DNA of 64,000 nt from Flavobacterium sp. 245 (GCF_004362055.1 NZ_SNXB01000004.1:124001-188000), one strand, 5' to 3'; shown: positions 19,792 through 28,228, counted from the first letter of the stretch. Notes: generated by a model not told the origin, from the sequence alone. Translations and numbers: made by a program.

Positions 19792-20568
19792 ATGAAAAAA
19801 TACATTTTCATACTAACGCTCTTTTTCTCTATGTTCAGTGTCATGAAGGCCCAGGAAAAAGGAATGGTTTTCATAAAAGAGGGATCTTTTGTCCCTCTTT
19901 ATGGATCCATTTCTAAAAATCCTGTTGAAGTAAAGTCATTTTACATGGATGTTTATCCTGTAACGAATAGTCAGTTTTTAGCGTTTGTAAAAAAGAATCC
20001 TTCGTATAGAAAATCAAAAATTAAAGGAATTTTTGGTGATAAAAGCTATTTGTCTTATTGGACAGCTGATCTTGATTTTGGAAATGCAAAACCAAATTCT
20101 CCTGTGACAAGTGTTTCTTGGTTTGCTGCCAAAAAATACTGCGAATGCGAAGGAAAGCGCTTAGCAACAATGGATGAATGGGAATATGCCGCAATGGCCG
20201 ACACGAAAAAAATTGATGCAAGAACCAAAAAAGAATTCAACGAATATATTCTCTCTTGGTACGAAAAATCAAAAACCTACGAAAATGAAATTGGAAAAAC
20301 GTTCAAAAATTATTGGGGCGTTTACGACATGCATGGATTAGTCTGGGAATGGACAGCCGACTTTAACAGCATTTTTTTATCGGGAGAATCAAGAAAAGAC
20401 AAAAGCAATGACAAAAACCTTTTCTGCGGCGGTGCATCGGTAAACGCAACCGATTTGATGGATTATGCTGCTTTTATGCGTTATGCATTTCGAGGAAGTC
20501 TAAAAGCGCAATATTCAACACGAAATCTTGGTTTTAGATGCGCCAGTACAGCTAAACCGAAGATCTAA
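19792..20568 (+). CDS. nirV: NirV, formylglycine-generating-enzyme-like protein
   Basis: 258 residues with a signal peptide (FILTLFFSMFSVMKAQ). It has the FGE-sulfatase/SUMF1 fold: VKSFYMDVYPVTNSQFLAFV near the start, PVTSVSWFAAKKYCECEGKR in the middle, and GLVWEWTADFNS and RNLGFRCA near the end. NirV proteins commonly sit beside nirK and are thought to help nitrite reductase maturation, though their exact role is unclear. The start is 16 nt after the nirK stop, so the two are almost certainly co-transcribed. Confidence 0.88.
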   Translation: MKKYIFILTLFFSMFSVMKAQEKGMVFIKEGSFVPLYGSISKNPVEVKSFYMDVYPVTNSQFLAFVKKNPSYRKSKIKGIFGDKSYLSYWTADLDFGNAKPNSPVTSVSWFAAKKYCECEGKRLATMDEWEYAAMADTKKIDARTKKEFNEYILSWYEKSKTYENEIGKTFKNYWGVYDMHGLVWEWTADFNSIFLSGESRKDKSNDKNLFCGGASVNATDLMDYAAFMRYAFRGSLKAQYSTRNLGFRCASTAKPKI

Positions 20569-20584
20569 ATTAAATTAATTCACA

Positions 20585-21175
20585 ATGAAAAAAATAACAA
20601 TCGCTTTTCTTGCTCTTACATTATCATTTTACAGTTGCAAAAAGGCCGAAAGCAAAACGGAAACAAAAAAGGAAATCAGTGATTTATCTATTTACAATCT
20701 GCCTTCAAAATGGACAACGCAAAATGGAAAAGATATCGAACTAAAATCGCTTAGAGGAAATGTTTTGGTTATGGTAATGATTTACACAAGTTGCAAAGCT
20801 GCATGCCCACGATTGGTTGCTGATATGCGCGACATCGAATCTAAACTAGATAAAAAGTACAAACAAAACGTAAGACTTATTTTAGTCAGTATTGATCCGA
20901 AAACAGATACTCCGGAAAGATTAAAATCTTTTGCAATTGAAAATAAAATGAATCAGGATCCTTGGCTTTTCCTTCGTTCAACAGAAGAAAACACAAGAGA
21001 ATTTGCAGCAGTTCTGGCTGTAAACTACAAACAGATTTCTCCAATTGATTTTTCGCATTCTAATATTATCAGTGTTTTTAATCCAGAAGGAGAATTAATT
21101 TTTCAGCAGGAGGGTTTAGGCGTGAATAACGAAAAAACCATACAAACAATAAATCAGGAAGCAGCAAAAATATAG
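20585..21175 (+). CDS. SCO1/SenC-family copper chaperone-like lipoprotein
   Basis: 196 residues with a lipoprotein signal (ALTLSFYSCKK). The thioredoxin-like SCO domain shows the CxxxC copper site in YTSCKAACPRLVAD and the distal His in PIDFSHSNIISVFNPEGEL, so all three copper ligands are present. SCO proteins deliver copper to CuA oxidases or guard thiols; placed 16 nt after nirV, it probably supplies copper to NirK in the periplasm. It ends the operon and converges on the leftward gene at 21215. Confidence 0.88.
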   Translation: MKKITIAFLALTLSFYSCKKAESKTETKKEISDLSIYNLPSKWTTQNGKDIELKSLRGNVLVMVMIYTSCKAACPRLVADMRDIESKLDKKYKQNVRLILVSIDPKTDTPERLKSFAIENKMNQDPWLFLRSTEENTREFAAVLAVNYKQISPIDFSHSNIISVFNPEGELIFQQEGLGVNNEKTIQTINQEAAKI

Positions 21176-21214
21176 AACTTTAAATAGGTTGATTAGTAAG
21201 AAGCAAGAGCAGAT

Positions 21215-22438
21215 TTAGTAATAAATTGGCTCTTGTTTTTTGTTTATAATAGATGCCATAATTAAACTTAACCCTAAAACCAAAAGCAAACTGAAAACTA
21301 AAATACTTTGATAATAAAATGTAATTTTTCCTTTTGCAAAGAAGAAAAGCCAGCCTTGCAAAAAAAGAAGTACTTCGGTGGCAATATATCCTAAAATAAA
21401 ACACTTCACTCCTATTTTTAATATTGAAGAATGGGCAGGCAGTATTTTATTCTGAAGCAATAATCCGAACACGAATCCGGTTATAATTCCCAGAGTTGTT
21501 AAATGAATAAATCCGATTACAAAATTTCTAATTTGATGCGAAACTTCAGCCAGATTCGGAAAAATGGTAAGCAATTGAATTCCGACTTTCAAAAACAAAG
21601 AACACAGTGCTAAACCGTAAACTATTTTTGTGTTTTTATCTAAAGTACTTTTAAAATAACCCTTTTGAGGTTTTAGCATTTTATAAAAATAAATAAAAGC
21701 TCCTACTTGCGTTAGAACTCCCAAAGCATTGCTATAATTCAAAATATTATTTTTGACAAACCAACGTATTGGAAAAGCAACCGTCAACAATGTCGAAACA
21801 ATCATTAAAAGATAAAACTTATTAAACCTTGTCTTATCAATTTTATCTTGAAATTGTTTTAAAAAAAGAGCTAAAATCGCCAGTATAAACCAGCCATTAA
21901 ATTGAAAGTGCAAGAAAAACTGAATCGCAATCTGGTAAAAAGCGCTTTGTTTTCCTAATGTACTTACTGCCGGACCTAAACACCAAACGCCACAAGTTGA
22001 TAAAACCATAAACAGAATTGAAGCTAGCAAAAGTCTTTGTGCTGGAGATTTTTCATTCGAACAATCCTTCCAAACCAAACGGCAAAAAACATAACTCAGT
22101 AAAATATGTATTGTCGAAAAAAGGATTGAAAACAAAGCGTATCCCTTTATTGGGAAAGCAATCATCATTCCAATAACCGAAAACTCTGTCAGCCAAAACA
22201 AACGATTATAAATTGACTTTTGACTTTTTTCTTTCGGAATAAAAAAACGGACAATTAAAACATAAATGATCAAATAAACCCAGCCCAGCATAGCCACATG
22301 CGAATGCGCATGAAGCAGAAAACTATAATTTAAAAAATCTATTGAAAAAAGATGCATCAACCGCATTATTAATCCGAAAACACAGGCAATCAGAAAATTA
22401 AAAAAACAGCAAATAATCCAAGATTTTTGAGAATTCAT
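21215..22438 (-). CDS. Polytopic His-containing membrane protein, heme-copper-oxidase-like (function unknown)
   Basis: 407 residues with about 11-12 membrane helices. Histidines cluster in HAHSHVAMLGWVY (His 43, 45, 47), in FFLHFQFNGWF near 180, and in GFIHLTTLGIITGF near 315-330. This arrangement recalls single-subunit heme-copper oxidase or NnrS-type heme/copper membrane proteins, but I cannot match all the ligands of either. It lies between nirK-nirV-SCO and ric, so a role in NO or nitrite handling is plausible. No copy of the cluster palindrome precedes it. Its final codons overlap nothing, and the gene converges with the SCO gene 40 nt away. Confidence 0.75.
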   Translation of the reverse strand: MNSQKSWIICCFFNFLIACVFGLIMRLMHLFSIDFLNYSFLLHAHSHVAMLGWVYLIIYVLIVRFFIPKEKSQKSIYNRLFWLTEFSVIGMMIAFPIKGYALFSILFSTIHILLSYVFCRLVWKDCSNEKSPAQRLLLASILFMVLSTCGVWCLGPAVSTLGKQSAFYQIAIQFFLHFQFNGWFILAILALFLKQFQDKIDKTRFNKFYLLMIVSTLLTVAFPIRWFVKNNILNYSNALGVLTQVGAFIYFYKMLKPQKGYFKSTLDKNTKIVYGLALCSLFLKVGIQLLTIFPNLAEVSHQIRNFVIGFIHLTTLGIITGFVFGLLLQNKILPAHSSILKIGVKCFILGYIATEVLLFLQGWLFFFAKGKITFYYQSILVFSLLLVLGLSLIMASIINKKQEPIYY

Positions 22439-22555
22439 ATTGTGATTTTTTAAACAAATCGAATAATTATAAAACTATATAAGTAATATAAGTTCATTTC
22501 AGCAAACCTTAAAATTTCTGATATTGTATATATGGTTCAAAACATTACTTCAAAT

Positions 22556-22603
22556 AAAAAAACACCGATAGCTATCATTTTCAGATGGATTATCGGTGCT
22601 TTT
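22556..22603 (-). terminator. Terminator after ric
   Basis: Stem CACCGATA (22563-22570) and TATCGGTG (22591-22598), followed on the minus strand by a run of seven or more T. Confidence 0.75.
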
Positions 22604-22621
22604 CGAACTATTAAAATTAAT

Positions 22622-23353
22622 TTACTCTACTTCAACAAAGTCTTTTTCTAAAACAACCGCTTTTGGAAATAAGATATTATTTTCAAGATGAATGTGTTTG
22701 TGCAAATCTTCTTCAAACTCTTTCAGCATTGCAAACGTTACTCTGTAAGTTGTACAAGCATCTGCGGGCGGTGTGTAATTATTTGTCAATTCGGCAATTG
22801 CTCTAAAACGTTCCCCTTCATTGTCATGTTCGTTCATCATCATGGCAATAGGATTTGAAACGGTTCCAAAAGAAGGCTGGTGCAAAATTCCGTCAGATTC
22901 TTTCGTTTTTACCATTCGTTTTACAAAAGGAAATAAAACCAATTCTTCTTTTTTCATATGTTGTGATAATTCTCCGGCACATCCAATAAACAATTCATTA
23001 ATCTTGAATAATTCTGGATGACTTGCACCATGAACTTTGCACAATTTATCTAGAAACGGAAGCAATACATTTGTTTTTTCTTCTACATAACGGTGATGCG
23101 TTTTTTCAATATAATCTGCTAATAAATCTAAAGGCCAAGAATTAAAATCGATATTTCCCTGATTTTCTGATTGCATAACCTGAAGAACATTTTCCAACAA
23201 AGCATCTGCATCTATATTTTGTTTTTCACAGACTTCGGCAACAGTTCTGTTTCCTTTGCAGCAGAAATCTATTTTATAATTAGAGAAAACTGCAGCTGTT
23301 CTAAAATCTTCAGCAACGAATGATCCGATTGTTTTGTTTTTTAAATTTTCCAT
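22622..23353 (-). CDS. ric: Iron-sulfur cluster repair di-iron protein (RIC/ScdA/YtfE)
   Basis: 243 residues, cytosolic. It repairs iron-sulfur clusters damaged by nitric oxide or oxidants. The N-terminal ScdA domain has FSNYKIDFCCKGNRTVAEV with its Cys-Cys pair. The hemerythrin-like domain shows the di-iron histidines and acids: KTHHRYVEE near 83, ELSQHMKKEE, MNEHDNEGE and LHKHIHLEN. Full length for the family. The 24-bp palindrome lies 47 nt before its start, nearly identical to the nirK site, so it is likely induced with nirK by NO. Confidence 0.93.
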   Translation of the reverse strand: MENLKNKTIGSFVAEDFRTAAVFSNYKIDFCCKGNRTVAEVCEKQNIDADALLENVLQVMQSENQGNIDFNSWPLDLLADYIEKTHHRYVEEKTNVLLPFLDKLCKVHGASHPELFKINELFIGCAGELSQHMKKEELVLFPFVKRMVKTKESDGILHQPSFGTVSNPIAMMMNEHDNEGERFRAIAELTNNYTPPADACTTYRVTFAMLKEFEEDLHKHIHLENNILFPKAVVLEKDFVEVE

Positions 23354-23400
23354 GATAATCTATTTTTAAAATTTTGTTTTATTTTTCTTTTTTGGTTTTA

Positions 23401-23424
23401 ATAAAAGACAATTTTATCTTTTAT
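23401..23424 (-). promoter_or_regulatory. 24-bp palindromic operator upstream of ric
   Basis: On the minus strand the arms are ATAAAAGAT and GTCTTTTAT with a 6-bp spacer, as before nirK. It is 47 nt from the ric start. No clear TAnnTTTG box was found between it and the gene. Confidence 0.75.
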
Positions 23425-23434
23425 TAGTATTTAA

Positions 23435-23469
23435 AAAAACTCCAAGCCAAAACGGAATTGGAGTTTTAT
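23435..23469 (-). terminator. Terminator after the azurin gene
   Basis: Stem AAACTCCA (23437-23444) and TGGAGTTT (23459-23466), with a T run on the minus strand. It separates the rrf2-azurin unit from ric. Confidence 0.75.
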
Positions 23470-23472
23470 TAT

Positions 23473-23994
23473 TTATTCAACAATTAATACTCCTTTCATC
23501 ATAGCTACGTGGCCAGGAAAAGAGCAAACGAACTTGTAAGTTCCTTTTTTATCAATTGTAAACTCGATTGTATCCTCTTCGCCTCCACCTAATAACTTCG
23601 TATGAGCAATAATTGAAGCTTTTTCAGATTCCGGAATATAATCTGTAGCTTTTGCTTCATTCGCTTTAAGCGCAAAAGCAGCTTCATCTGTTCCTTCTTG
23701 AAGAATTACTAAGTTATGTCCCATTGCTTCTTTTGGGATTTTACCAACGTGTTTTAGCGTCAGTTTTATTGGTTTTCCGGCAACTGCTTTTAATTCATTT
23801 ACATTGTACTGCATTTGGTCATTTCCTTCAATAACCAATACATTTTCTTCAGTCGATGCAGTTGTTGGAGCTGGTTCTCCTTCTGTAGAAGTTTCCGTTT
23901 GTTCTTCTGCCGGAGCAGTTTCTTTTTTACCGCAAGAAGTTATTGTTAAAAATCCCATTAGGATCAATAGTGAAATTTTGGTTTTTGTATTCAT
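23473..23994 (-). CDS. Azurin-like blue copper lipoprotein
   Basis: 173 residues. The lipoprotein signal (LMGFLTITSCGKK) is followed by an acidic Thr/Glu/Pro/Ala linker and an azurin domain. The type 1 copper ligands are visible: His in MGHNLVI, then Cys, His and Met in CSFPGHVAMMKG. Azurins carry electrons to nitrite reductase or cytochromes, so this is a likely donor for the NirK encoded nearby. It starts 39 nt after the Rrf2 gene stop and is probably co-transcribed with it. A hairpin terminator follows at once. Confidence 0.92.
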   Translation of the reverse strand: MNTKTKISLLILMGFLTITSCGKKETAPAEEQTETSTEGEPAPTTASTEENVLVIEGNDQMQYNVNELKAVAGKPIKLTLKHVGKIPKEAMGHNLVILQEGTDEAAFALKANEAKATDYIPESEKASIIAHTKLLGGGEEDTIEFTIDKKGTYKFVCSFPGHVAMMKGVLIVE

Positions 23995-24033
23995 TTTTTG
24001 TAATTTATAAATATTAATCTTTTGTATTAAATG

Positions 24034-24480
24034 TTATTCCATATTTAATGTTTTCAGAAAAAAATCTCCAGATTTTACTCCAGAAGCAAGCTGTTCTAAA
24101 GTTGTTTTTGAAAGCATTTCTAAAAGCAGACTTCTAATTTTTTTAAATTCATGATGAACCGGACAAGGATGCTCTTCAGAACATTCTTTTAATCCAATGC
24201 CGCATCCGCTATAAATTTTATCTCCATCAATAGCATCAACTATTTGGATCAGTTTAATGGATTTTAGCGCTTCGTTTGAAACTTCAAATCCTCCTCCAAC
24301 TCCTTTAGCCGAATGGATGATTCCATTTTTAGTCAAAATCTGCATAATCTTGGCTGTAAAGGGCTCTGGTGAATCAATTTCTTTGGCAACATCTTTTATA
24401 CCGACTCTGATTCCTTTTGAAGAATTGGCAGCAATAAAAATAGAAGCTCTAATTCCGTACTCACACGCTTTTGAAAACAT
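24034..24480 (-). CDS. Rrf2-family iron-sulfur regulator, NsrR-like
   Basis: 148 residues. The N-terminal winged helix (FSKACEYGIRASIFIAANS, then VGIKDVAKEIDSPEPFTAKI as the recognition helix region) and the wing (SAKGVGGGFEV) are typical. Three cysteines C93, C100 and C106 (pattern C-x6-C-x5-C) should bind an iron-sulfur cluster, the site where NsrR proteins sense nitric oxide and IscR senses cluster supply. The neighbours (azurin, ric, nirK) and the shared palindrome favour an NsrR-like, NO-responsive role with autoregulation. Start ATG 24480 follows a -7 box by 22 nt. Confidence 0.9.
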   Translation of the reverse strand: MFSKACEYGIRASIFIAANSSKGIRVGIKDVAKEIDSPEPFTAKIMQILTKNGIIHSAKGVGGGFEVSNEALKSIKLIQIVDAIDGDKIYSGCGIGLKECSEEHPCPVHHEFKKIRSLLLEMLSKTTLEQLASGVKSGDFFLKTLNME

Positions 24481-24502
24481 ATATTAATTCATTAATTCCA
24501 AA

Positions 24503-24510
24503 CAAAGATA
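24503..24510 (-). promoter_or_regulatory. -7 promoter box for the Rrf2 gene
   Basis: TATCTTTG on the minus strand, 22 nt before the start codon and 13 nt downstream of the palindrome. Confidence 0.55.
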
Positions 24511-24522
24511 TGCAGTTTTATA

Positions 24523-24546
24523 ATAAAAGACAAATTTATCTTTAAT
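24523..24546 (-). promoter_or_regulatory. 24-bp palindromic operator upstream of the Rrf2-azurin unit
   Basis: On the minus strand the arms are ATTAAAGAT and GTCTTTTAT with spacer AAATTT, differing from the nirK and ric copies at only a few positions. It lies where a -33 element would be, consistent with autorepression. Confidence 0.7.
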
Positions 24547-24645
24547 TAATTTTTAGAATTGAAAAACTTATTTATAACCAAACTAATTAAGTATTATTAA
24601 AACACTAATTCATAACTAAAATCACATAAAAACAAATTTTAATTT

Positions 24646-24653
24646 TAACTTTG
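24646..24653 (+). promoter_or_regulatory. -7 promoter box for the NYN gene
   Basis: TAACTTTG fits TAnnTTTG, 29 nt before the ATG at 24683. Confidence 0.5.
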
Positions 24654-24682
24654 AGAATACTTAATTTTCTAATATTGAAAAA

Positions 24683-25462
24683 ATGGCCTTCAGCACTTCA
24701 AAAGATTTAAAACTAGCTGTTCTTATAGACGCCGATAATGTTCCCTACAGCAATGTAAAAGGTATGATGGAAGAAATTGCAAAGCTAGGAACTCCAACTA
24801 CAAAAAGAATTTATGCCGACTGGACAAAACCAAATGCAAACGGATGGAAGGGCGTTTTACTCGAACATGCCATTACTCCTATCCAGCAGTACAGTTACAC
24901 GGTTGGAAAAAATTCGTCGGATTCTGCCTTGATTATTGATGCAATGGATTTGCTTTATTCTGGAAAACTAGACGGTTTTTGTATTGTTTCAAGCGACAGC
25001 GACTTTACACGTTTGGCTATTCGTTTAAGAGAATCAGGCATGAAAGTTATTGGTATTGGCGAAAAGAAAACTCCAAATTCGTTTATTGTGGCCTGTGACC
25101 GATTTATTTACATTGAAGTTTTGGATGGAGCAATTCAGAAGAAGAAACCAAAAACAACTCCTTCCGACACTAAAAAACCTATTGAAAAACCAACCGAAAA
25201 AGCGCTTCATAAAGTTGATAAACAAACCATTGAACTAATCGAAACCACAATTGAAGATCTTGAAGACGACGATGGATGGGCATTTTTAGGAGATGTTGGG
25301 AATTTGATTGTTAAGAAAAAACCAGAATTTGACCCAAGAAATTATGGCTATTCTAAACTTACGCCAATGTTGAAATCATTGACTGATTTTCTTGAAATTG
25401 ATGAAAGAGAATCGGACAAAAAAGGAATCAAACACGTTTACGTACGTTTGAGATTCAACTAA
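24683..25462 (+). CDS. NYN-domain (LabA/DUF88-like) protein with OST-HTH domain
   Basis: 259 residues. The N-terminal NYN domain is a PIN-like nuclease fold with Asp residues in VLIDADNVPYSNV, SSDSALIIDAMDLL and IVSSDSDFTRLA that would hold a metal ion. A Lys/Pro-rich linker (about 155-190) leads to a C-terminal OST-HTH/LOTUS-like winged helix (WAFLGDVGNLI through YSKLTPMLKSL) that probably binds RNA. RNA cleavage or processing is likely but its targets are unknown. It has its own promoter and is followed 37 nt later by the flavoprotein gene. Confidence 0.85.
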   Translation: MAFSTSKDLKLAVLIDADNVPYSNVKGMMEEIAKLGTPTTKRIYADWTKPNANGWKGVLLEHAITPIQQYSYTVGKNSSDSALIIDAMDLLYSGKLDGFCIVSSDSDFTRLAIRLRESGMKVIGIGEKKTPNSFIVACDRFIYIEVLDGAIQKKKPKTTPSDTKKPIEKPTEKALHKVDKQTIELIETTIEDLEDDDGWAFLGDVGNLIVKKKPEFDPRNYGYSKLTPMLKSLTDFLEIDERESDKKGIKHVYVRLRFN

Positions 25463-25499
25463 GTTATTGCGTTTATTATCTATTTAATTTTTTAAAAAC

Positions 25500-27014
25500 A
25501 TGAGAAAAAAATTCTTTATTTACGGATTCTTATTGTTTCTAATTGTCGCTGCAATTTATTATTACACCGGTCGTGGATTTTTACTTGTCATTATTCTTCC
25601 TGTTCTCCTAATTGTGGGAGCTTATAATGCTGCACAAGAAAAACATGCCATTTTAAGAAACTTTCCAGTTCTGGGTTATTTCAGGTATTTATTTGAAATG
25701 ATAGCGCCGGAAATTCAGCAATATTTTATTGAAAGATCTACTGATGGAAAACCCTTTTCAAGGAATCAGCGCTCGTTGGTCTATCAAAGAGCCAAAAATA
25801 TTGATTCGAGTACGCCTTTTGGAACACAGCAAAACTTAAACACAGAAAGCTACGAAGGAATTAAACATTCTATTTTTCCCGCAAAAGTAAATGAAGAACT
25901 TCCACGTGTTTTAGTTGGCGGAAAAGACTGTAAACAACCTTATTCAGCTTCTTTATTTAATGTGTCGGCAATGAGTTTTGGTTCTTTAAGTGAAAATGCC
26001 GTTCGTGCTATAAATATTGGCGCGCAAAAAGGAAATTTTTATCAAAATACCGGAGAAGGCGGATTAACCGAATTTCATCTTGCCGGAGGCGGCGACATCA
26101 CTTGGCAAATTGGCACAGGTTATTTTGGATGCCGTGATGATGACGGGAATTTCAACCCAGAAAAATTTTCAGAAAAAGCGAATCTTCCAAATGTGAAGAT
26201 GATTGAAATTAAACTTTCGCAAGGTGCAAAACCGGGTCACGGAGGCGTACTTCCCGCTAAAAAGAATACAGAGCAGATTGCTAAAATCAGAGGCGTTAAA
26301 CCACATACCATGATTCTTTCTCCTCCAGGTCATCATGCTTTTTCGGATTCAAAAGGACTCATCCATTTCATAAAACAATTGCGTGAACTGTCAAACGGAA
26401 AACCAATTGGATTTAAATTATGCATTGGAAATACAGCCGAATTTGAAGCAATTTGCCACGAAATGATTGCTGAGGATATTTATCCGGATTTTATTACCGT
26501 TGACGGAGCTGAAGGTGGTACTGGCGCTGCACCGCTAGAATTTGCAGACGGAGTTGGAATGCCGTTTGAGCCCGCTTTAATTTTTGTAAATAAAACTTTG
26601 GTAGGATTAAATATTAGAGATAAAATCAGAATTATTGGAAGCGGAAAAATCATTTCGGGATATTCGATTTTACACGCCATAGCGCTTGGCGCCGATATGT
26701 GCAACAGTGCGCGAGGTTTTATGTTTTCTTTAGGCTGTATTCAGGCATTGCGCTGTCATAATAATGAATGCCCAACGGGAGTTGCAACTCAAAATAAAAT
26801 GCTGATGAAAGGTTTGGTTGTAACTGATAAATCAGAACGTGTTTATCATTTCCATAAAAATACACTTCACTCTGCAAATGAACTTTTGGCCGCTGCAGGA
26901 AAAACTTCTTTTGCCGATGTTGATATTAATATCTTCATGCGAGGTGATGAGTTTACCAATTTATCCGAATTATATTTCCCTGATAACTTAACAAACGTTA
27001 CCAAAAGAAATTAA
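25500..27014 (+). CDS. FMN-binding glutamate synthase family protein
   Basis: 504 residues with one or two N-terminal membrane helices (FFIYGFLLFLIVAAIYYYT; LLVIILPVLLIVGAYNA), then a domain like the FMN and iron-sulfur core of the glutamate synthase large subunit. Visible are FNVSAMSFGSLSENAVRAI, GAKPGHGGVLPA, VDGAEGGTGAAPLEF and the cluster cysteines in GCIQALRCHNNECPTGVATQ (C-x5-C-x4-C). It lacks the N-terminal amidotransferase domain and the GXGXG C-terminal domain of true GltB, so it is a standalone oxidoreductase of unknown substrate anchored in the membrane. A hairpin terminator follows. Confidence 0.88.
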   Translation: MRKKFFIYGFLLFLIVAAIYYYTGRGFLLVIILPVLLIVGAYNAAQEKHAILRNFPVLGYFRYLFEMIAPEIQQYFIERSTDGKPFSRNQRSLVYQRAKNIDSSTPFGTQQNLNTESYEGIKHSIFPAKVNEELPRVLVGGKDCKQPYSASLFNVSAMSFGSLSENAVRAINIGAQKGNFYQNTGEGGLTEFHLAGGGDITWQIGTGYFGCRDDDGNFNPEKFSEKANLPNVKMIEIKLSQGAKPGHGGVLPAKKNTEQIAKIRGVKPHTMILSPPGHHAFSDSKGLIHFIKQLRELSNGKPIGFKLCIGNTAEFEAICHEMIAEDIYPDFITVDGAEGGTGAAPLEFADGVGMPFEPALIFVNKTLVGLNIRDKIRIIGSGKIISGYSILHAIALGADMCNSARGFMFSLGCIQALRCHNNECPTGVATQNKMLMKGLVVTDKSERVYHFHKNTLHSANELLAAAGKTSFADVDINIFMRGDEFTNLSELYFPDNLTNVTKRN

Positions 27015-27017
27015 ACT

Positions 27018-27049
27018 AAAAAGCCTCTCTGAATCAGAGAGGCTTTTTA
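27018..27049 (+). terminator. Terminator after the glutamate-synthase-like gene
   Basis: Stem AAGCCTCTC (27021-27029), loop TGAATCA, GAGAGGCTT (27037-27045), then T residues. It can also serve the convergent lipoprotein gene. Confidence 0.85.
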
Positions 27050-27086
27050 CATGTATGTATTTTAAAGTAATTTTCTTTTCCAGGCA

Positions 27087-27524
27087 TTAAAGTTTTGCAG
27101 TTTCTTTTCCGTTCCCGGCACCTGCAGAACCTTCTAAAATTGCCAATTCTTCTTTGTCAACTAGTTGTTTTGCAAGAATGATGTTATTATACGAAATAAA
27201 ATAGACATCAAACTTTACACCTTCTTCGATTAACTCTTTAGAGATTTGGTCATTTTTAATCATTTCTGTAAGCAAACTTGGGAAGGTCTCCTGATATGCC
27301 GATTTGTTTTCTTCTGTTCCTTCCAAATCTGTTTCAATTCTAATTTCAATTTTATTATCATTTAAAAATGCTTTCGCGCTGGTCGACACGACATTTCCTC
27401 CTTTTATAGAAGCTGTTGTATTGTAATTACTAACGTGCTCCTGAATTTTTTGCTTAGTATTTTTGCAACTGGCAAGCACTAAAATTAAAACAAACACAAA
27501 TGCGATTTGGGTAATTTTTTTCAT
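27087..27524 (-). CDS. Lipoprotein, tandem paralog family member 1
   Basis: 145 residues with lipoprotein signal VLILVLASCKN. Shared with the genes at 27734 and 28954: a [KT]KQK.Q motif after the lipid Cys, an SYN/NYN tripeptide, 'AFL/DEKRIEI' type strand and 'KELIEEGVKFDVYF' followed by 'NN.ILAKQLVDKEEL'. The fold looks alpha/beta and is not one I recognise. The C-terminus has a short Gly/Ala tail. The three paralogs on one strand suggest local duplication; this copy is 210 nt downstream of its neighbour and separated from it by a hairpin. Confidence 0.8.
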   Translation of the reverse strand: MKKITQIAFVFVLILVLASCKNTKQKIQEHVSNYNTTASIKGGNVVSTSAKAFLNDNKIEIRIETDLEGTEENKSAYQETFPSLLTEMIKNDQISKELIEEGVKFDVYFISYNNIILAKQLVDKEELAILEGSAGAGNGKETAKL

Positions 27525-27664
27525 AATTTTTTAGGTTTTTGGTTATTTTTTAACTCAAACATAACAAACTTATAACACAAAAACAACATTGGCTCAAAAA
27601 AATAAATTATATAATTATTTAATTACAAATAACATAGAGACAAATAAGACAAAATATATAAAAC

Positions 27665-27698
27665 AAAAAACCTCTTTAGAAAGCTAAAGAGGTTTTTG
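27665..27698 (-). terminator. Terminator between lipoprotein paralogs 1 and 2
   Basis: Stem AACCTCTTTAG (27669-27679) and CTAAAGAGGTT (27684-27694), with A and T runs on both sides. It ends the gene at 27734. Confidence 0.85.
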
Positions 27699-27733
27699 AA
27701 TCCTTTGAACTGCCTGATATATGAGGAGCTCCT

Positions 27734-28138
27734 TTATTTTATTATTTCCGAAATAGATTCTTTATCAATAATTTTCTTTGAAAGAACGGTATTATCATTG
27801 GCTAAGAAATAAGCATCAAACTGAATTCCTTCTTCAACTAAATCTTTTGGAATCTGATTTTTATTGATCATTTCCTTTAGAAGCTTTGAAAATGCCAAGT
27901 CTCCAGCCATCTTATTGGCTTGATTTTGCTCCAAGCCTGCTTCAAATCGCAATTCAATTTTATTATCGTTAATATAACCTCTTGCGGTTGTCAATGTAAC
28001 ATTATCGGCCTTAAAACTTGGCGCAGCAATATTATAGGCAACAACATATTCCTGAAGTTTTTGTTTGGCGTTTTTACAATTTACAGATAGTATTGCAACT
28101 GCAAAAACACAGAAAATTAGGGACATTTTTTTTATCAT
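27734..28138 (-). CDS. Lipoprotein, tandem paralog family member 2
   Basis: 134 residues with lipoprotein signal AVAILSVNCKN. It aligns over nearly its whole length with the gene at 27087: NAKQKLQEYVVAYN after the Cys, then ARGYINDNKIELRFE and KDLVEEGIQFDAYFLANDN. Function unknown. It begins 90 nt after the stop of the gene at 28229, so co-transcription with that gene is possible but not obvious. A hairpin follows it. Confidence 0.8.
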   Translation of the reverse strand: MIKKMSLIFCVFAVAILSVNCKNAKQKLQEYVVAYNIAAPSFKADNVTLTTARGYINDNKIELRFEAGLEQNQANKMAGDLAFSKLLKEMINKNQIPKDLVEEGIQFDAYFLANDNTVLSKKIIDKESISEIIK

Positions 28139-28228
28139 AACTTTAATTTTAAACGAAATAAATTTAGGAATTTAATTTAACAATCGTATCAAATTCACTT
28201 AATAAAGGGATCTGATTCAAAAAAAACG

